From CAVRXT01 sp049644285 (GTDB lineage Bacteria; Acidobacteriota; Terriglobia; Acidiferrales; UBA7541): a stretch of 64,000 nt of DNA. How positions within the stretch are numbered: position 1 is the stretch's first letter; each line of letters begins with the position of its first letter. This document shows, one piece after another, positions 54,130-63,017 of the stretch. The stretch lies in the NCBI GenBank assembly GCA_049644285.1, contig JBARRP010000121.1, positions 1 to 64,000 on the forward strand, read 5' to 3'. Under the pieces are notes generated by a model, which was given only the letters and a program-made list of their open reading frames with translations, was not told the origin of the DNA and made no database searches. The position numbers were made by a program, and so were the translations under genes.

Positions 54130-55506
54130 ATGATGGCAACAGCTTCGGCGACTGCGACGAAACCCGCGCTAGGCCTTCCGCCCGGCCCGAAGGGTCGCTT
54201 CCTCGTCGGCAGCATGCTCGAAATGTCGCGCGACTGGCTGAGATTTTATTCGCGATGCGCGAAGGAATACGGCGACGTCGTGCGTTTCCGCATCGCTCAC
54301 GTTCCCATCTACCTGCTGGTGAATCCTCGGGACATTGAATACGTGCTGGTCACGAATGCCGGGAATTTTACGAAGTCCGCGGACTACCGCGCTCTCGCTC
54401 GCATCCTCGGCAAAGGATTGCTCACGAGCGAGGGGGAATTCTGTCGCCGCCAGCGAAGTCTGATCCAGCCCGCCTTCCGCCACGACAGCATTCTGTCGTA
54501 TGCCCCGGTGATGACGCACGCCGCCAGCCGCATGGTCGATGGATGGCGCGACACCGAAGCGCGCAATCTCCACGAAGACATGATGCGCCTGACCCTCGAG
54601 ATCGTCGCGCAATGCCTCTATGGCGCGGAGGTTGCCGAAGTCGCGGAACGGGTCGCCCAGGCCCTCGACGTTGCGGCGGAATCATTCCTCGCCGCCGCAA
54701 GCCAGGCGCTCATCTTTCCTTTTGATGTGCCCGACTTCTTCACACCGCGGTTGCGCCGCGCCATCCGCGAGTTGAACAACGTCATCAACAGCATGATCCG
54801 CGCGCGCCGTGTTTCGAACGAGCCGCGCGGCGACCTGCTCGACACGCTGCTTCGCGCCCGTGACGCGGAAGGCAAGCCCATGAGCGACGCGCAAGTGCGC
54901 GACGAGATGATGACCCTCTTCGTCGCCGGCCATGAAACAACTGCGCTAGCGCTCTCCTGGACATGCTATCTGCTTGCCCAGAACCCCGAGATCGAGGCGA
55001 AGCTTGTCGAGGAATTGCGAACGGATCTCGGCGATCGCGCCCCCGCGCCCGAAGACCTCCAGCGCTTGCGTTACACTGAGATGGTGCTCAAGGAAGCCAT
55101 GCGTCTCTATCCACCCGCCTGGGGCATCGGCCGAAAAGCGATAGCTGAATGTGAAATTGGCGGCTATCGCGTCCCCGCAGGCACCAACATCTTCATCCTG
55201 CAATGGCTCACGCAACGCGACCCGCGCTTCTTCCCCGACCCGGAGCGCTTCGACCCGGAGCGCTGGCGCGACGACCCCGTTCGCGCCGGAAAAATTCCGC
55301 GCTTCGCCTATTTTCCTTTCGGCGGCGGCCCAAGGGTCTGCGTCGGCGCATCCTTCGCCATGATGGAAGCCAGTCTCCTGCTAGCCATGATCCAGCAGAA
55401 GTATCACTTCGACCTCGCCCCCGGCCATCCCGTCGAAGTCTTCGCCTCCGCCACCCTGCGCCCCAAGCACGGCATCCACATAATCCTCCACCGCCGCAAA
55501 GCGTGA
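54130..55506 (+). CDS. Cytochrome P450
   Basis: The 458-residue soluble heme monooxygenase shows the Pro-rich N-terminus (LGLPPGPKGRFLVGS), the I-helix oxygen-activation motif AGHETT, the K-helix ExxR (KEAMRLYPPAW), the meander PERFDPERW and the heme-binding loop FPFGGGPRVCVG with the proximal Cys. All essential residues are present, and there is no membrane anchor. It resembles bacterial class P450s that are closer to CYP4/CYP102 than to camphor types; the substrate is unknown. No ferredoxin or reductase gene is adjacent, so redox partners must come from elsewhere. Start ATG 54130 or 54133. Confidence 0.95.
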   Translation: MMATASATATKPALGLPPGPKGRFLVGSMLEMSRDWLRFYSRCAKEYGDVVRFRIAHVPIYLLVNPRDIEYVLVTNAGNFTKSADYRALARILGKGLLTSEGEFCRRQRSLIQPAFRHDSILSYAPVMTHAASRMVDGWRDTEARNLHEDMMRLTLEIVAQCLYGAEVAEVAERVAQALDVAAESFLAAASQALIFPFDVPDFFTPRLRRAIRELNNVINSMIRARRVSNEPRGDLLDTLLRARDAEGKPMSDAQVRDEMMTLFVAGHETTALALSWTCYLLAQNPEIEAKLVEELRTDLGDRAPAPEDLQRLRYTEMVLKEAMRLYPPAWGIGRKAIAECEIGGYRVPAGTNIFILQWLTQRDPRFFPDPERFDPERWRDDPVRAGKIPRFAYFPFGGGPRVCVGASFAMMEASLLLAMIQQKYHFDLAPGHPVEVFASATLRPKHGIHIILHRRKA

Positions 55507-55557
55507 TAGCACCGCTGTCTGGCCAGCCGTTTCCGGTGTAGTCTCCGTGGGGTTGTC

Positions 55558-55755
55558 ATGGCTGGATTCAGCAAGCGCATCATGTTTGGCTCTGACGCAA
55601 GCATCTGGCCAAAAACCATGAGCATCGGAATTGAAGCCATCGAGTCGGCCGACTTCCTGAGCGAAGCGCAGAAACGCAACATCCTTTACAACAACGCGGC
55701 GCGCTTCCTGAGGCTTGGTGAGAAGGGCCAGCCACACCGGGAGAGAGCACCATAG
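55558..55755 (+). pseudogene. C-terminal fragment of an amidohydrolase
   Basis: The 65-residue frame reads KRIMFGSDASIWPKTMSIGI then ADFLSEAQKRNILYNNAARF. This is the last helix-strand-helix of a TIM-barrel amidohydrolase, including its late metal-ligand aspartate (GSD). The rest of the barrel, with HxH and the other ligands, is missing, and the sequence before the ATG has no homology to it. It starts 52 bp after the P450 stop. It is best read as the surviving 3' end of a deleted gene, possibly still translated. Confidence 0.7.
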
Positions 55756-55804
55756 GCACGGGCACAGCGTCTCGACAGAACCCCAATTTGAGAGGTGAGC
55801 GCAA

Positions 55805-56278
55805 ATGATTCCAATTGAAGGCCTCTTTGAAGCGCACATTACTGTTCGTGATTTACAGCGGTCGATCACTTTCTACAGCGATATCGTGGGGCTGGAGGTG
55901 GGACTAGTGCAACCGGAGCGCCCTGCGGCCTTCTTCTGGGTCGGCGGGCGCGGTCGGTCAATGATGGGGATTTTTACCGTGGGAAGCTGGCCTGGCACAG
56001 TGTTTCAACATCACCTGGCCTTTCAAGTGAAACTGGAGGACGTTTTAGCTGCTCCCCAAAGGCTCCGATCTGCGGGGATCACTCCTCTGGGAGGCCGGAG
56101 AGAACCGATTAACGAGCCAATCGTCTTTCCTTGGATGCCCGCCGCATCCGTATTCTTCGATGACCCGGATGGAAACATTTTGGAGTACATCTCCATGCTT
56201 CCTCATCCGCCGCGGCCCGAGCCAGGACCGGTGTCATGGAGCGAATGGCAAGCGACCCACCAGAATCGGCGTGATTGA
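55805..56278 (+). CDS. VOC-superfamily (glyoxalase-like) protein
   Basis: The 157-residue protein has a vicinal-oxygen-chelate fold. It shows EAHITVRDLQRSITFYSDIV in the first module, HHLAFQVKLEDVLAAPQRL at the centre, and a C-terminal SVFFDDPDGNILEYIS strand. Candidate metal ligands are His in AHITV, His in HHLAF and Glu in LEYIS, as in glyoxalase/dioxygenase-type members. The substrate is unknown. AGGTGAG before the ATG is a good ribosome binding site. It follows the amidohydrolase fragment. Confidence 0.85.
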   Translation: MIPIEGLFEAHITVRDLQRSITFYSDIVGLEVGLVQPERPAAFFWVGGRGRSMMGIFTVGSWPGTVFQHHLAFQVKLEDVLAAPQRLRSAGITPLGGRREPINEPIVFPWMPAASVFFDDPDGNILEYISMLPHPPRPEPGPVSWSEWQATHQNRRD

Positions 56279-56360
56279 GTCCCAGATGCTCGCAACTCAA
56301 TTACGCGATCGCGCCACGCCTTCGCCCGCTCTTCCGTTCCCAGTGCCTTGCTTCCAGAGC

Positions 56361-56390
56361 GCTGATGGCTGATAACTGATCGCTGAACGA
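56361..56390. repeat. GCTGATGGCTGATAACTGAT-type repeat
   Basis: A short repetitive motif based on CTGAT, with related stretches at 53697-53722 and 54029-54050. All three are intergenic. It is typical of low-complexity spacer repeats in such genomes. Confidence 0.5.
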
Positions 56391-56408
56391 AAGACGAGCT
56401 GGCTCGCG

Positions 56409-56891
56409 TCACAGCTTCCGCGTCATCACCAACGCATCGACAAATCCCAGCGTCGGATGCTGAAACGCGCCGGGAAGCCGCCCGACAATCTCGAAGCCAA
56501 ACCTCTGCCAGAGTCGCACCGCGCGCTCGTTGCTGCTCACCACGAAATTGAACTGCATCGAGCGGAATCCGCGAGCCTTCGCGCGTTCAAGTGAATGCGC
56601 GCACATCGCTCGAGCCACACCGCGTCCCATCGACCGCGGAGCGGTCATGTACCCGCAGTTCGCGACATGAGCCCCGCCGCCTTTCTGGTTCGCCCGCAGA
56701 TAATACGTCCCGACAATCTCGCCATCCACTTCCGTGACGAACACTTCATGTTCGGGTGAAGACCAATACGCCAGCGCTGCGTCCCGCGCCATGTCCCGCG
56801 GCAAGGGATAAGTCTCACCCGCCCGGATCGTAGGCTCGAGAATCCCCCAGATCGCATCTTTATCCGTTTGGGTCGCAGGACCGATTTGCAT
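56409..56891 (-). CDS. GNAT-family N-acetyltransferase
   Basis: The 160-residue protein has GNAT features: the VTEVDGEIVGTYYLRANQ strand pair, acetyl-CoA-binding region around MTAPRSMGRGVARAM (RxxGxA type), and FNFVVSSNERAVRLWQRFGF near the C-terminus. This last phrase is typical of phosphinothricin/amino-acid acetyltransferase-like members. No signal peptide. It converges with the VOC gene. The substrate is not inferable. Confidence 0.85.
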   Translation of the reverse strand: MQIGPATQTDKDAIWGILEPTIRAGETYPLPRDMARDAALAYWSSPEHEVFVTEVDGEIVGTYYLRANQKGGGAHVANCGYMTAPRSMGRGVARAMCAHSLERAKARGFRSMQFNFVVSSNERAVRLWQRFGFEIVGRLPGAFQHPTLGFVDALVMTRKL

Positions 56892-57447
56892 CCTTCACCT
56901 TGTCCGGCTTCCAGCCTCTAGCATCGAGCTTCTAGCTTCCAGAACAAATTGTCCACAACACTAACCCCTTGAATTCGCCGTTTTCCGTATTACGCTAGTT
57001 TGCCGGCTTATGTAGCACGGCAGGTAAAAACAAATGGCTCGAACTTATCTTAGCGGCCCTGGGGTTTCCAATCCCCAGCTCTATCGGGCTTACGTCATCC
57101 CACTTATTTTCTGTGGCTCCAACCACGATTCTCGAGACTCGGCCATCCAATTTCTACTCGATACACGAAATGACAGTCGCAAACGCCTAACTTCAACAAA
57201 ACACAGCTCAACCCCAATTCTGCCCGCAACACAAATGGCGTTTTTCTGAAAGTGCGGTGCAGGCACTCCGGTGGTCTCGCTCCGCGAGGCCCGAAACCGG
57301 AGAGAAAATCCAGCGGGTGGATTCCGATAGTCCCAACCGGCGGGACTTGAAACCGGACGCGAAGGTGTGCCGAAAAGCAGGTGGTAGCCACGGCGGGCGC
57401 CTTTTCCGCCGTGGGCTTTTCTCCATACACGCCGCTCACAGCGCTGG
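56892..57447. other. Gene-free 556-bp region, possible structured RNA
   Basis: No credible protein gene lies here. The right half has a succession of hairpins on the plus strand. One is built of an outer pair CTCCGG/CCGGAG and an inner pair GGTCTCG/CGAGGCC, at about 57267-57304. The others are TCCA/TGGA, GTCCC/GGGAC and a terminator at 57388-57420. 57035-57090 also contains CTGGGG/CCCCAG. No known RNA class (tmRNA, RNase P, 6S, common riboswitches) matches by eye. Confidence 0.4.
57388..57420 (+). terminator. Plus-strand terminator without an assigned gene
   Basis: CCACGGCGG (57388-57396) pairs perfectly with CCGCCGTGG (57406-57414), followed by GCTTTTCT. The U-run points to transcription on the plus strand. 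The nearest plus-strand gene ends 1.1 kb upstream, and the flanking genes are on the minus strand. Confidence 0.75.
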
Positions 57448-58411
57448 TTATGGCCGGTTTTCGCGCCAGTTATCGGAGTTCCCCGAGCTCGAAGAGGAAG
57501 GCGGGCAGCGCAAGCAGAAACAGCAGGCCGCTAGCAAGCTGTCGTTGAGATACAAGGCCCAAGTATTCGAACACACGCCGAAGCATTCCAGCGGCGCGAG
57601 CCCCGTATGCGTGAACGTGAGCTGGGAATGACCCGACTCGAGAGGCGTAATCTCAAAACGCAGCGTCGTCCCGACCCAATCGCGCAAATCGCTGAACCCG
57701 GACGCCTCCGGATGCTTCGAATCCGTGCATATCCATTCCACGCATCGATCCGGCTCGAGCCGCACAATCCTCGCGATCACGTAGAAGCCTGCCTTTGGGA
57801 AGCGAAATGTGGCTGTGCCGCCGACCCGCTCCTCGATCTGGCAGACCTGAGTCCACCAATGCCTCACGCCTTCCGCTGTGGAGAATTGCTCGTAGAGTTT
57901 CTGAGGCGGCACCGCAAACTTCAACTTCAGATCGAAATCGTGGCGGTCTCTTGCTCGGTTCGGAGCCTTCCTCTCAAAATAAGCTGCGAGCTTGTTGACG
58001 ATATCTGTCCAGCCTTTCTCGTGCTGCCGGACCGCTTCCGGCTTGACGAACCTTTCGTGAGTCAGTGTCAATTCGCAATACTCCCCAAGCTCTTCGAGCT
58101 CGACCGTCACCAGCGTCGGCTGGTTGTCGGTTCCCTTCGAGATCCATATGAACGCCAGCTTCGAAGGCGGCTCAAACGACGCGGCATTCGCCGGTGTGGT
58201 CGTATTCCTTCTCGCCCTCCTTCATGAGGATGCGGAACTTGCCCCCCACGCGCACATCCAGTTGAGTTTCGGCGGATGTGACGCCTCCCGGGCACATCCA
58301 TTCCGAAATGCCCTGCGGATCGGTCCAAGCCCCGAACACTTCCTGGCGCGTTGCGCGGATCAATCTTCGGACAACGAGCCGGTCTGCAGATTCAACAGGT
58401 TTGGCAGTCAT
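57448..58411 (-). pseudogene. Two-domain SRPBCC (AHSA1-like) protein, frameshifted
   Basis: The minus-strand frame from 58411 encodes an SRPBCC start (LVVRRLIRATRQEVFGAWTD, ISEWMCPGG, GKFRILMKEG, EYDHTGECRVV) and stops at 58174-58172. The next frame continues without interruption as PPSKLAFIWISKGTDNQPTL, TVELEELGEYCELTLTHE and a second SRPBCC domain (DFDLKLKFAVPPQKLYEQFS, GVRHWWTQV). Removing one A from 58174-58176 joins them into a 320-codon protein. SRPBCC domains bind hydrophobic ligands. The C-terminal tail is abnormal (Cys- and Ser-rich after YLNDSLLA), suggesting a second lesion. It is 15 bp after the ArsR gene. Confidence 0.8.
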
Positions 58412-58426
58412 ATTTTTTCTCCGCGT

Positions 58427-58771
58427 TCAGTCGTGACGCAGTTTCCGTTTCGCGGCCAGGTGCCGTTCGAGCGCATCCAGCCGGATTTCCCAGAACTCCC
58501 GGTAGTGGTCGAGCCATGCCGTCGCTTCCCGCAGCGGCCTCCCTACCAAACGGCAATGATGCTCGCGGCCGTGGATCTCGCGCCGCACGAGTCCCGCCCG
58601 CTCTAGCACCATGATGTGTTTCGAGATCGCGTTCAGCGACACGCGAAAGGGCCGAGCGATCTCCGTTACCCTCGCCGGACCTGCTCGAAGGCTTTCCAAG
58701 ATGGCCCGGCGGGTAGGATCGGCCACCGCCGAGAAGATACGGTCCAGTGGTGTTGCGGAATATTCAACCAT
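58427..58771 (-). CDS. ArsR-family winged-helix regulator
   Basis: The 114-residue regulator reads LDRIFSAVADPTRRAILESL, then the helix-turn-helix VTEIARPFRVSLNAISKHIM, and VLERAGLVRREIHGREHHCR as the wing. Metal-binding cysteines of classical ArsR are absent, so it belongs to the subgroup paired with SRPBCC proteins, probably sensing something else. The pairing ArsR then SRPBCC, 15 bp apart, is a common arrangement. ATG 58771 starts at the conserved region. Its target is probably its own operon. Confidence 0.9.
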   Translation of the reverse strand: MVEYSATPLDRIFSAVADPTRRAILESLRAGPARVTEIARPFRVSLNAISKHIMVLERAGLVRREIHGREHHCRLVGRPLREATAWLDHYREFWEIRLDALERHLAAKRKLRHD

Positions 58772-59004
58772 GCGGTTGAATATATGCACGGCGCACCTCT
58801 TTGTCAACTCCTATTCGACGAGCCCCGAAGCCTTCGCCGATGGCGCTTAGGAACACAAAATACCTGTTTTTCGGTGGAACCATTCCGCGGATTGCAGTAT
58901 CTTATCGGCGGGGTGCCATCCTCCGCACCCGAACCGCGGCGCCAGCGGCAAGCCCCACGAAACGGGGAGGCCCGTACCGGCTGGTACAGGCACAGGAGGA
59001 TCGA

Positions 59005-59703
59005 ATGAAACGTCTAGTGGTAATCGGCGCCGTGGTGTCACTCACGTTCTGCTTCACCCCGGCGGTTTATTCCCAGTCAAATCAACTCCAGCAGGGAACG
59101 CAACTGCACTTGACCCTGCTCAACGGCTTGAGCACGACCGTGGCGCGCGACGGCGATCCCTTCGTCGCGACCGTCACCGAGCCGGTCTATTTTGGCGGGC
59201 AAATGATTTTGCCGGCTGGAGCAAAAATCAACGGCCAGGTTAGCAATGTGACTCACCCGAAGCGTTTCGCCATGATTCGCGGCGAAGCATCGATGAACCT
59301 GGTCTTTCGTTCGATCGAAGTCCAGAGCCGCATCATCCCGGCGCAGATGAGCATCATCTCAATTTACAGCGGTGGCGCCGATGCAGGTAAATCGCGGAAG
59401 GATTTGCACACCGTCGAAGGCGTCGTCGTCGAGCAGAAACGCGATATTAAGGGTGATGTCGTGGCCGTGGCGATGGGAACTGGCGGCGGCTCCGTTGTGG
59501 GTGCGGTCTTCAGCCACGTTTTGCGCGGAACCGTTATCGGCTTGGCGGGAAGTTCCGCATATATCGTCATGAGGAGAGGCAAGGACGTCGAACTGCCGGC
59601 GCAGACGCAGATGCTGGTGCGCCTCGACTCGAATGTCTCGCTTCCCGTGCTGCCGAAGACGACAGCCACGACTGCGACTGACTCCTCCTCCGGCCAGAGA
59701 TAA
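59005..59703 (+). CDS. Secreted uncharacterised protein
   Basis: The 232-residue exported protein has a signal peptide ending near PAVYSQ. A beta-rich domain follows (GTQLHLTLLNGLSTTVARDG, FVATVTEPVYFGGQMILPAG, KINGQVSNVTHPKRF), similar in style to the TrbI/VirB10-like beta domain. A glycine-rich segment (AMGTGGGSVVGAVFSHVLRG) could be a membrane-associated hairpin, and the Thr/Ser tail is disordered. ATG 59005 has AGGAGG 6-8 nt upstream. I recognise the type from acidobacterial genomes but no function is established. Confidence 0.7.
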   Translation: MKRLVVIGAVVSLTFCFTPAVYSQSNQLQQGTQLHLTLLNGLSTTVARDGDPFVATVTEPVYFGGQMILPAGAKINGQVSNVTHPKRFAMIRGEASMNLVFRSIEVQSRIIPAQMSIISIYSGGADAGKSRKDLHTVEGVVVEQKRDIKGDVVAVAMGTGGGSVVGAVFSHVLRGTVIGLAGSSAYIVMRRGKDVELPAQTQMLVRLDSNVSLPVLPKTTATTATDSSSGQR

Positions 59704-59899
59704 ACGATAGCTCTGTACTGTTTCGCATTGCCGCGGGGGGCGGGCGGCGGCGATAAGGGGCGTGCAATGCTGCTCGCGAAGGGTGTGCTTCGCGTGCTGT
59801 CGGGGCGGGTTTCAAGCTAACGCTACAGAAACAGGTTGCGGCTGTTGCAGATCGAAACGCCGTGCTCACCTGAAACAGGCAGATGAAACGTTCGGGCGT

Positions 59900-61322
59900 T
59901 TAAGCGGCGGTTTTCCCCACTGTTTGTTTGTGGGCGCGCTTCAGATAGCGATACAGGCTGGTCCGTCCGATCCCGAGTATCTGCGAGGCGCGGACGCGGT
60001 TTCCGTTGCACATTTCCAGGACGCGCCGGATGTGAACTTGGCGCACTTCCTCGAGAGGCAGCGGACGCCAGGTCTCTTCTAAATGCGCCGCGCTTGCTCG
60101 AGGCTTCTGCAGATGCTGGGGCAGATCACTCACATCAATGAAATCGTTGGCGCAGGTCAGGGCAGCGCTCGAAATCACGTTTTCAAGCTCGCGGATATTT
60201 CCCGGCCAATCGTGGTGCAGCAGAACTACCTGAGCGCGGCGAGTGAGCCCGTGCAGCGTCTTTCCGTAAGCCTCGCTGTACTTTTTCAGAAAATGGTGCA
60301 CCAGGATGGTGAGGTCCTCGGAGCGGTCAAGCAATCCGGGCAAACGCAGCTCGAGGGTGCTGAGGCGGTAGAAAAGATCCTCGCGAAAGCGGCCGGCCAG
60401 GACTTCGGCGCGCAGATCCCGATTCGTGGCGGCGATCAATCGCACGTCGATCTTTTTGACTTCGGGTGAGCCGACCCGCTGGATTTCGCGGTTTTGGATC
60501 ACGCGAAGTAATTTCGTCTGCATGGGAAGCGATGTTTCGCCGACCTCGTCCAGGAAAACGGTGCCGCCGTTGGCGTATTCGAAGAGTCCCGGGCGGGTAT
60601 CAGTGGCGCCTGCAAAAGATCCGCGCACATGTCCGAAGAGCTGGCTTTCGAGCAACGTATCGACCATGGCCGAACAGTTGCAGACGGCGAAGCGCTCTTG
60701 CGCGACCGGCTCATCGCGTGGAGGGCGCGGGCCACCAGCTCCTTCCCAGCGCCAGTGGGGCCGCTGACCAGGACGTTGGTGTAGTGACGCGCGACTTGCG
60801 CGCGAGATCAAAAAGCTCCAGCATTGCGGGGCTCTTTCCGACGATGCCGTGGAATTTCAAATTGCTCAGCAATTGTTCCTGGAGCTGGCGGACTTGCGAT
60901 CGCTGCGTGAAAACTTCCGCCAACTCGTCCAGTGTTCGCAAGAGGCGCGCATAATCGAGAGGCTTGCAAAGATAGTCGTAAGCGCCTTGCTTGACAGCTT
61001 CGATGGCGGAATCGACGGAATAAAAGCCGGTCACGAAAATGATGTAGATGCCAGGATCGATGCGTTGCGCCTTTTCGAGCAACGCGAGCCCATCCGTTCC
61101 GGGCATCTTGATGTCCGCCAGAACCACTCGACAAGAGCCCACGCGAACTTTTTCCAGAGCCTCGTTTGGATCGGTGGTTCCTTCAACGGTGAACCCCGCT
61201 TTTGCGAGGCGCGTGGTGACAAGTTCGACTTGATCGGGCTCATCATCCAGGACGCAGACAGTAAGGTTGCTCCGGCTCAGACTTGCGACCGTCTTTTCCA
61301 TTGTGGATGTCATCCTGGCCAA
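59900..61322 (-). pseudogene. NtrC-family response regulator, two frameshifts
   Basis: The 5' frame encodes a receiver domain with phosphoacceptor Asp in VVLADIKMPGTDG. The middle reads VARHYTNVLVSGPTGAGKEL (Walker A) in a second frame. The rest, in a third frame, carries GHVRGSFAGA, VFLDEVGE (Walker B), the sensor-II region DWPGNIRELENVI and a Fis-type C-terminal helix-turn-helix (RVRASQILGIGRTSLYRYL). Adding one C to the plus strand at 60795/60796 and another at 60697/60698 restores a single 474-residue protein. The sigma-54 contact loop is GSFAGA instead of GAFTGA. No histidine kinase gene is adjacent. Confidence 0.85.
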
Positions 61323-61604
61323 AGACTACAGGCAAGGTCAGTGCCAGAGTGGTAGAGGAAGAGACCGAGGACACACGGTCAGGAATACTCTGCCACGAAA
61401 AAAGGCGTCCTTGCGACTAGCTCATATTGCGGCGGTTAGCACAGACCCGCGGACTTGGCAGGGTTGTAATGCGGGGATCGATGCTCCAGTTTTGCTGCAA
61501 CGTTCGACGCGCTCACGTTCCGAACTGGAACCGCAGGCTCAAAGAGGAACCTGGGCTCAAAATTTGCTTGCCAGCTTGCTTGTTTCGCTGGCTGCGCCCC
61601 GAAG

Positions 61605-61949
61605 TTAGGATGGTAGAACTTCGGCGTGCTCAGCGACGACGGGGAGCCTCTCGTGAGCGCTGCGGCGAGCTCGGAGTTGCTGGAGACCGACGCGGATCAA
61701 GCCCCGCGCATCGCGCGTTCCCACGCTGACGGCTTGATAGGCGATGGGATAATTGTTCTCGGCGGCGAAGGCCTGAAGCAGACGGACGAAAACTACGGTG
61801 CCCTCGCGAAGCGGGCTTTGCACGCATACCTCTTTGCTTCCCTGCTCGTCCCATTTGAGAGCAGTCTTCTCCACGAAGAAACTCTCGCCGACGTCCCAAC
61901 CGGAAATCTCGACCCGGTAGCTGTTTTCTTCCTCTTCTTGCCAATGCAT
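61605..61949 (-). CDS. Small conserved acidobacterial protein
   Basis: The 114-residue protein starts at ATG 61949. It reads NSYRVEISGWDVGESFFVEK, TALKWDEQGSKEVCVQSPLR, EGTVVFVRLLQAF and YPIAYQAVSVGTRDARG. This is a beta-strand-rich, PilZ-like or OB-like pattern that I have seen in acidobacterial unknowns; no function is assigned. There is no signal peptide or membrane helix. It lies upstream of the damaged response-regulator gene on the same strand, 282 bp away. Confidence 0.6.
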   Translation of the reverse strand: MHWQEEEENSYRVEISGWDVGESFFVEKTALKWDEQGSKEVCVQSPLREGTVVFVRLLQAFAAENNYPIAYQAVSVGTRDARGLIRVGLQQLRARRSAHERLPVVAEHAEVLPS

Positions 61950-62135
61950 TGAACTTCGTCCGAAGTGCAGTAAGCAGCGGGAATGCCAAACCCCCCTCCG
62001 ATCCCGCAATCGCTCACGCCGAAAGACTTAGAGCGTGCTGGGCAGGAACTTGCGGCTGACCGGCTGTTCCATTCAAAGCCTTTGTGCGGGTTTGAATCAG
62101 GGGGAAGCAACGACGAAATCAGCGAGCTGGGCCGC

Positions 62136-62840
62136 TCAGCCGTAGCCGGCGCCGGGATAGAGCAGATTCAATGCTAATGGAAAGAGGAAATTGAAAATTT
62201 TTCCGTAGAGCGCCCAGGCGAGAATCAACCCGAGCATTCCGAATCCCTGGGTTCTTGTCCATTCGAGGAATCGCAAAGCGCCCTCTTCGCTCATGAACAG
62301 CGTGATTCCAGTGTTGCCGTCCAACGGCGGCACTGGAAGCAGATTGAAGGTGCCCAGCAGCAGATTGAGAACGAAAAGAATGCTGAGGAAGGTTGCCGCG
62401 AATCCGGCCGTGCCGGGCTCGATTGCTTCCGTAATGTGCGTGAATCCGGCGGTGTGCGGAGCGCGTAGGAAACCAAAGGCCATACCGAAGCGAATCCCTA
62501 CTGCCGCCAGAAGCAAAAGCGAGAAATTAGCGGCCGGCCCAGCCAGGGCCATCCAGGCGGCGCGTCGTGGAAAGCGACGTTGCCATTCGGGATCATAGGG
62601 AGCGCTAGCCCAGCCAATCATCCATTTGGAGAGAAAGTAAGAAAGGATCGGCACAACGAGCAATCCAACCGGTTCGCGGCGAATGTGCGGGATCGGGTTG
62701 AGTGATACTTGGCCACCGTGGAAGGCTGTCGGGTCCCCGCCCAGCTTCGCAGCGAGCGCGTGAGCCCCTTCATGGCAAGTCGTCGAGAAGAGAAAGACAA
62801 TATACCAGATGACGCCGAGGACCAGGAATTGGGGATTCAT
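62136..62840 (-). CDS. Site-2-protease-like M50 membrane peptidase
   Basis: The roughly 234-residue integral membrane protein has the zinc motif CHEGAH in the first helix (VIWYIVFLFSTTCHEGAHAL), a second conserved segment (AAWMALAGPAANFSLLLLAA), and the third metal-ligand motif NLLPVPPLDGNTG. These are the hallmarks of minimal S2P/M50 peptidases (the Rip/SpoIVFB-like group without PDZ). It could cleave membrane-anchored regulators. ATG 62840 is preferred to 62879. No obvious anti-sigma substrate is nearby. Confidence 0.9.
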   Translation of the reverse strand: MNPQFLVLGVIWYIVFLFSTTCHEGAHALAAKLGGDPTAFHGGQVSLNPIPHIRREPVGLLVVPILSYFLSKWMIGWASAPYDPEWQRRFPRRAAWMALAGPAANFSLLLLAAVGIRFGMAFGFLRAPHTAGFTHITEAIEPGTAGFAATFLSILFVLNLLLGTFNLLPVPPLDGNTGITLFMSEEGALRFLEWTRTQGFGMLGLILAWALYGKIFNFLFPLALNLLYPGAGYG

Positions 62841-62928
62841 CGCGCCGCCTAGACTAGTGAGTAAGGCGGCAGGGCGCAATACTTTTCACGGAACAAAGCG
62901 CCGAGGCTCGAGCCCGTGGCGATTTTTC

Positions 62929-62957
62929 TTGACCGCATCCGCCTTCACGCATAAACT
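62929..62957 (+). promoter_or_regulatory. Sigma-70-type promoter
   Basis: TTGACC at 62929-62934 and TAAACT at 62952-62957 with a 17-bp spacer. It faces the small frame that starts at 63018. Confidence 0.5.
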
Positions 62958-63017
62958 GATTGTCAACGGTATCGCCTGGGAACTTTCCTGAGGGGCAGGA
63001 AAGGAGCAAGGAACTTC

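Noticed and set aside
57034..57249. 71-codon plus-strand frame, and a longer minus-strand frame over 57104-57439
   Set aside because: Neither has protein-like composition or a ribosome binding site; both lie in the hairpin-rich region better explained as non-coding.
57320..57350. tRNA-like GGTTTCAAGTCCC on the minus strand
   Set aside because: The T-loop is one base too long and no cloverleaf can be built around it.
57340..57400. Cyclic-di-GMP (GEMM) riboswitch resemblance (GGACGCGAAGG, GGTGGTAGCCACGG)
   Set aside because: The invariant GGACGCAAAGCC and the 5' half are not matched, and no downstream gene lies on the plus strand.
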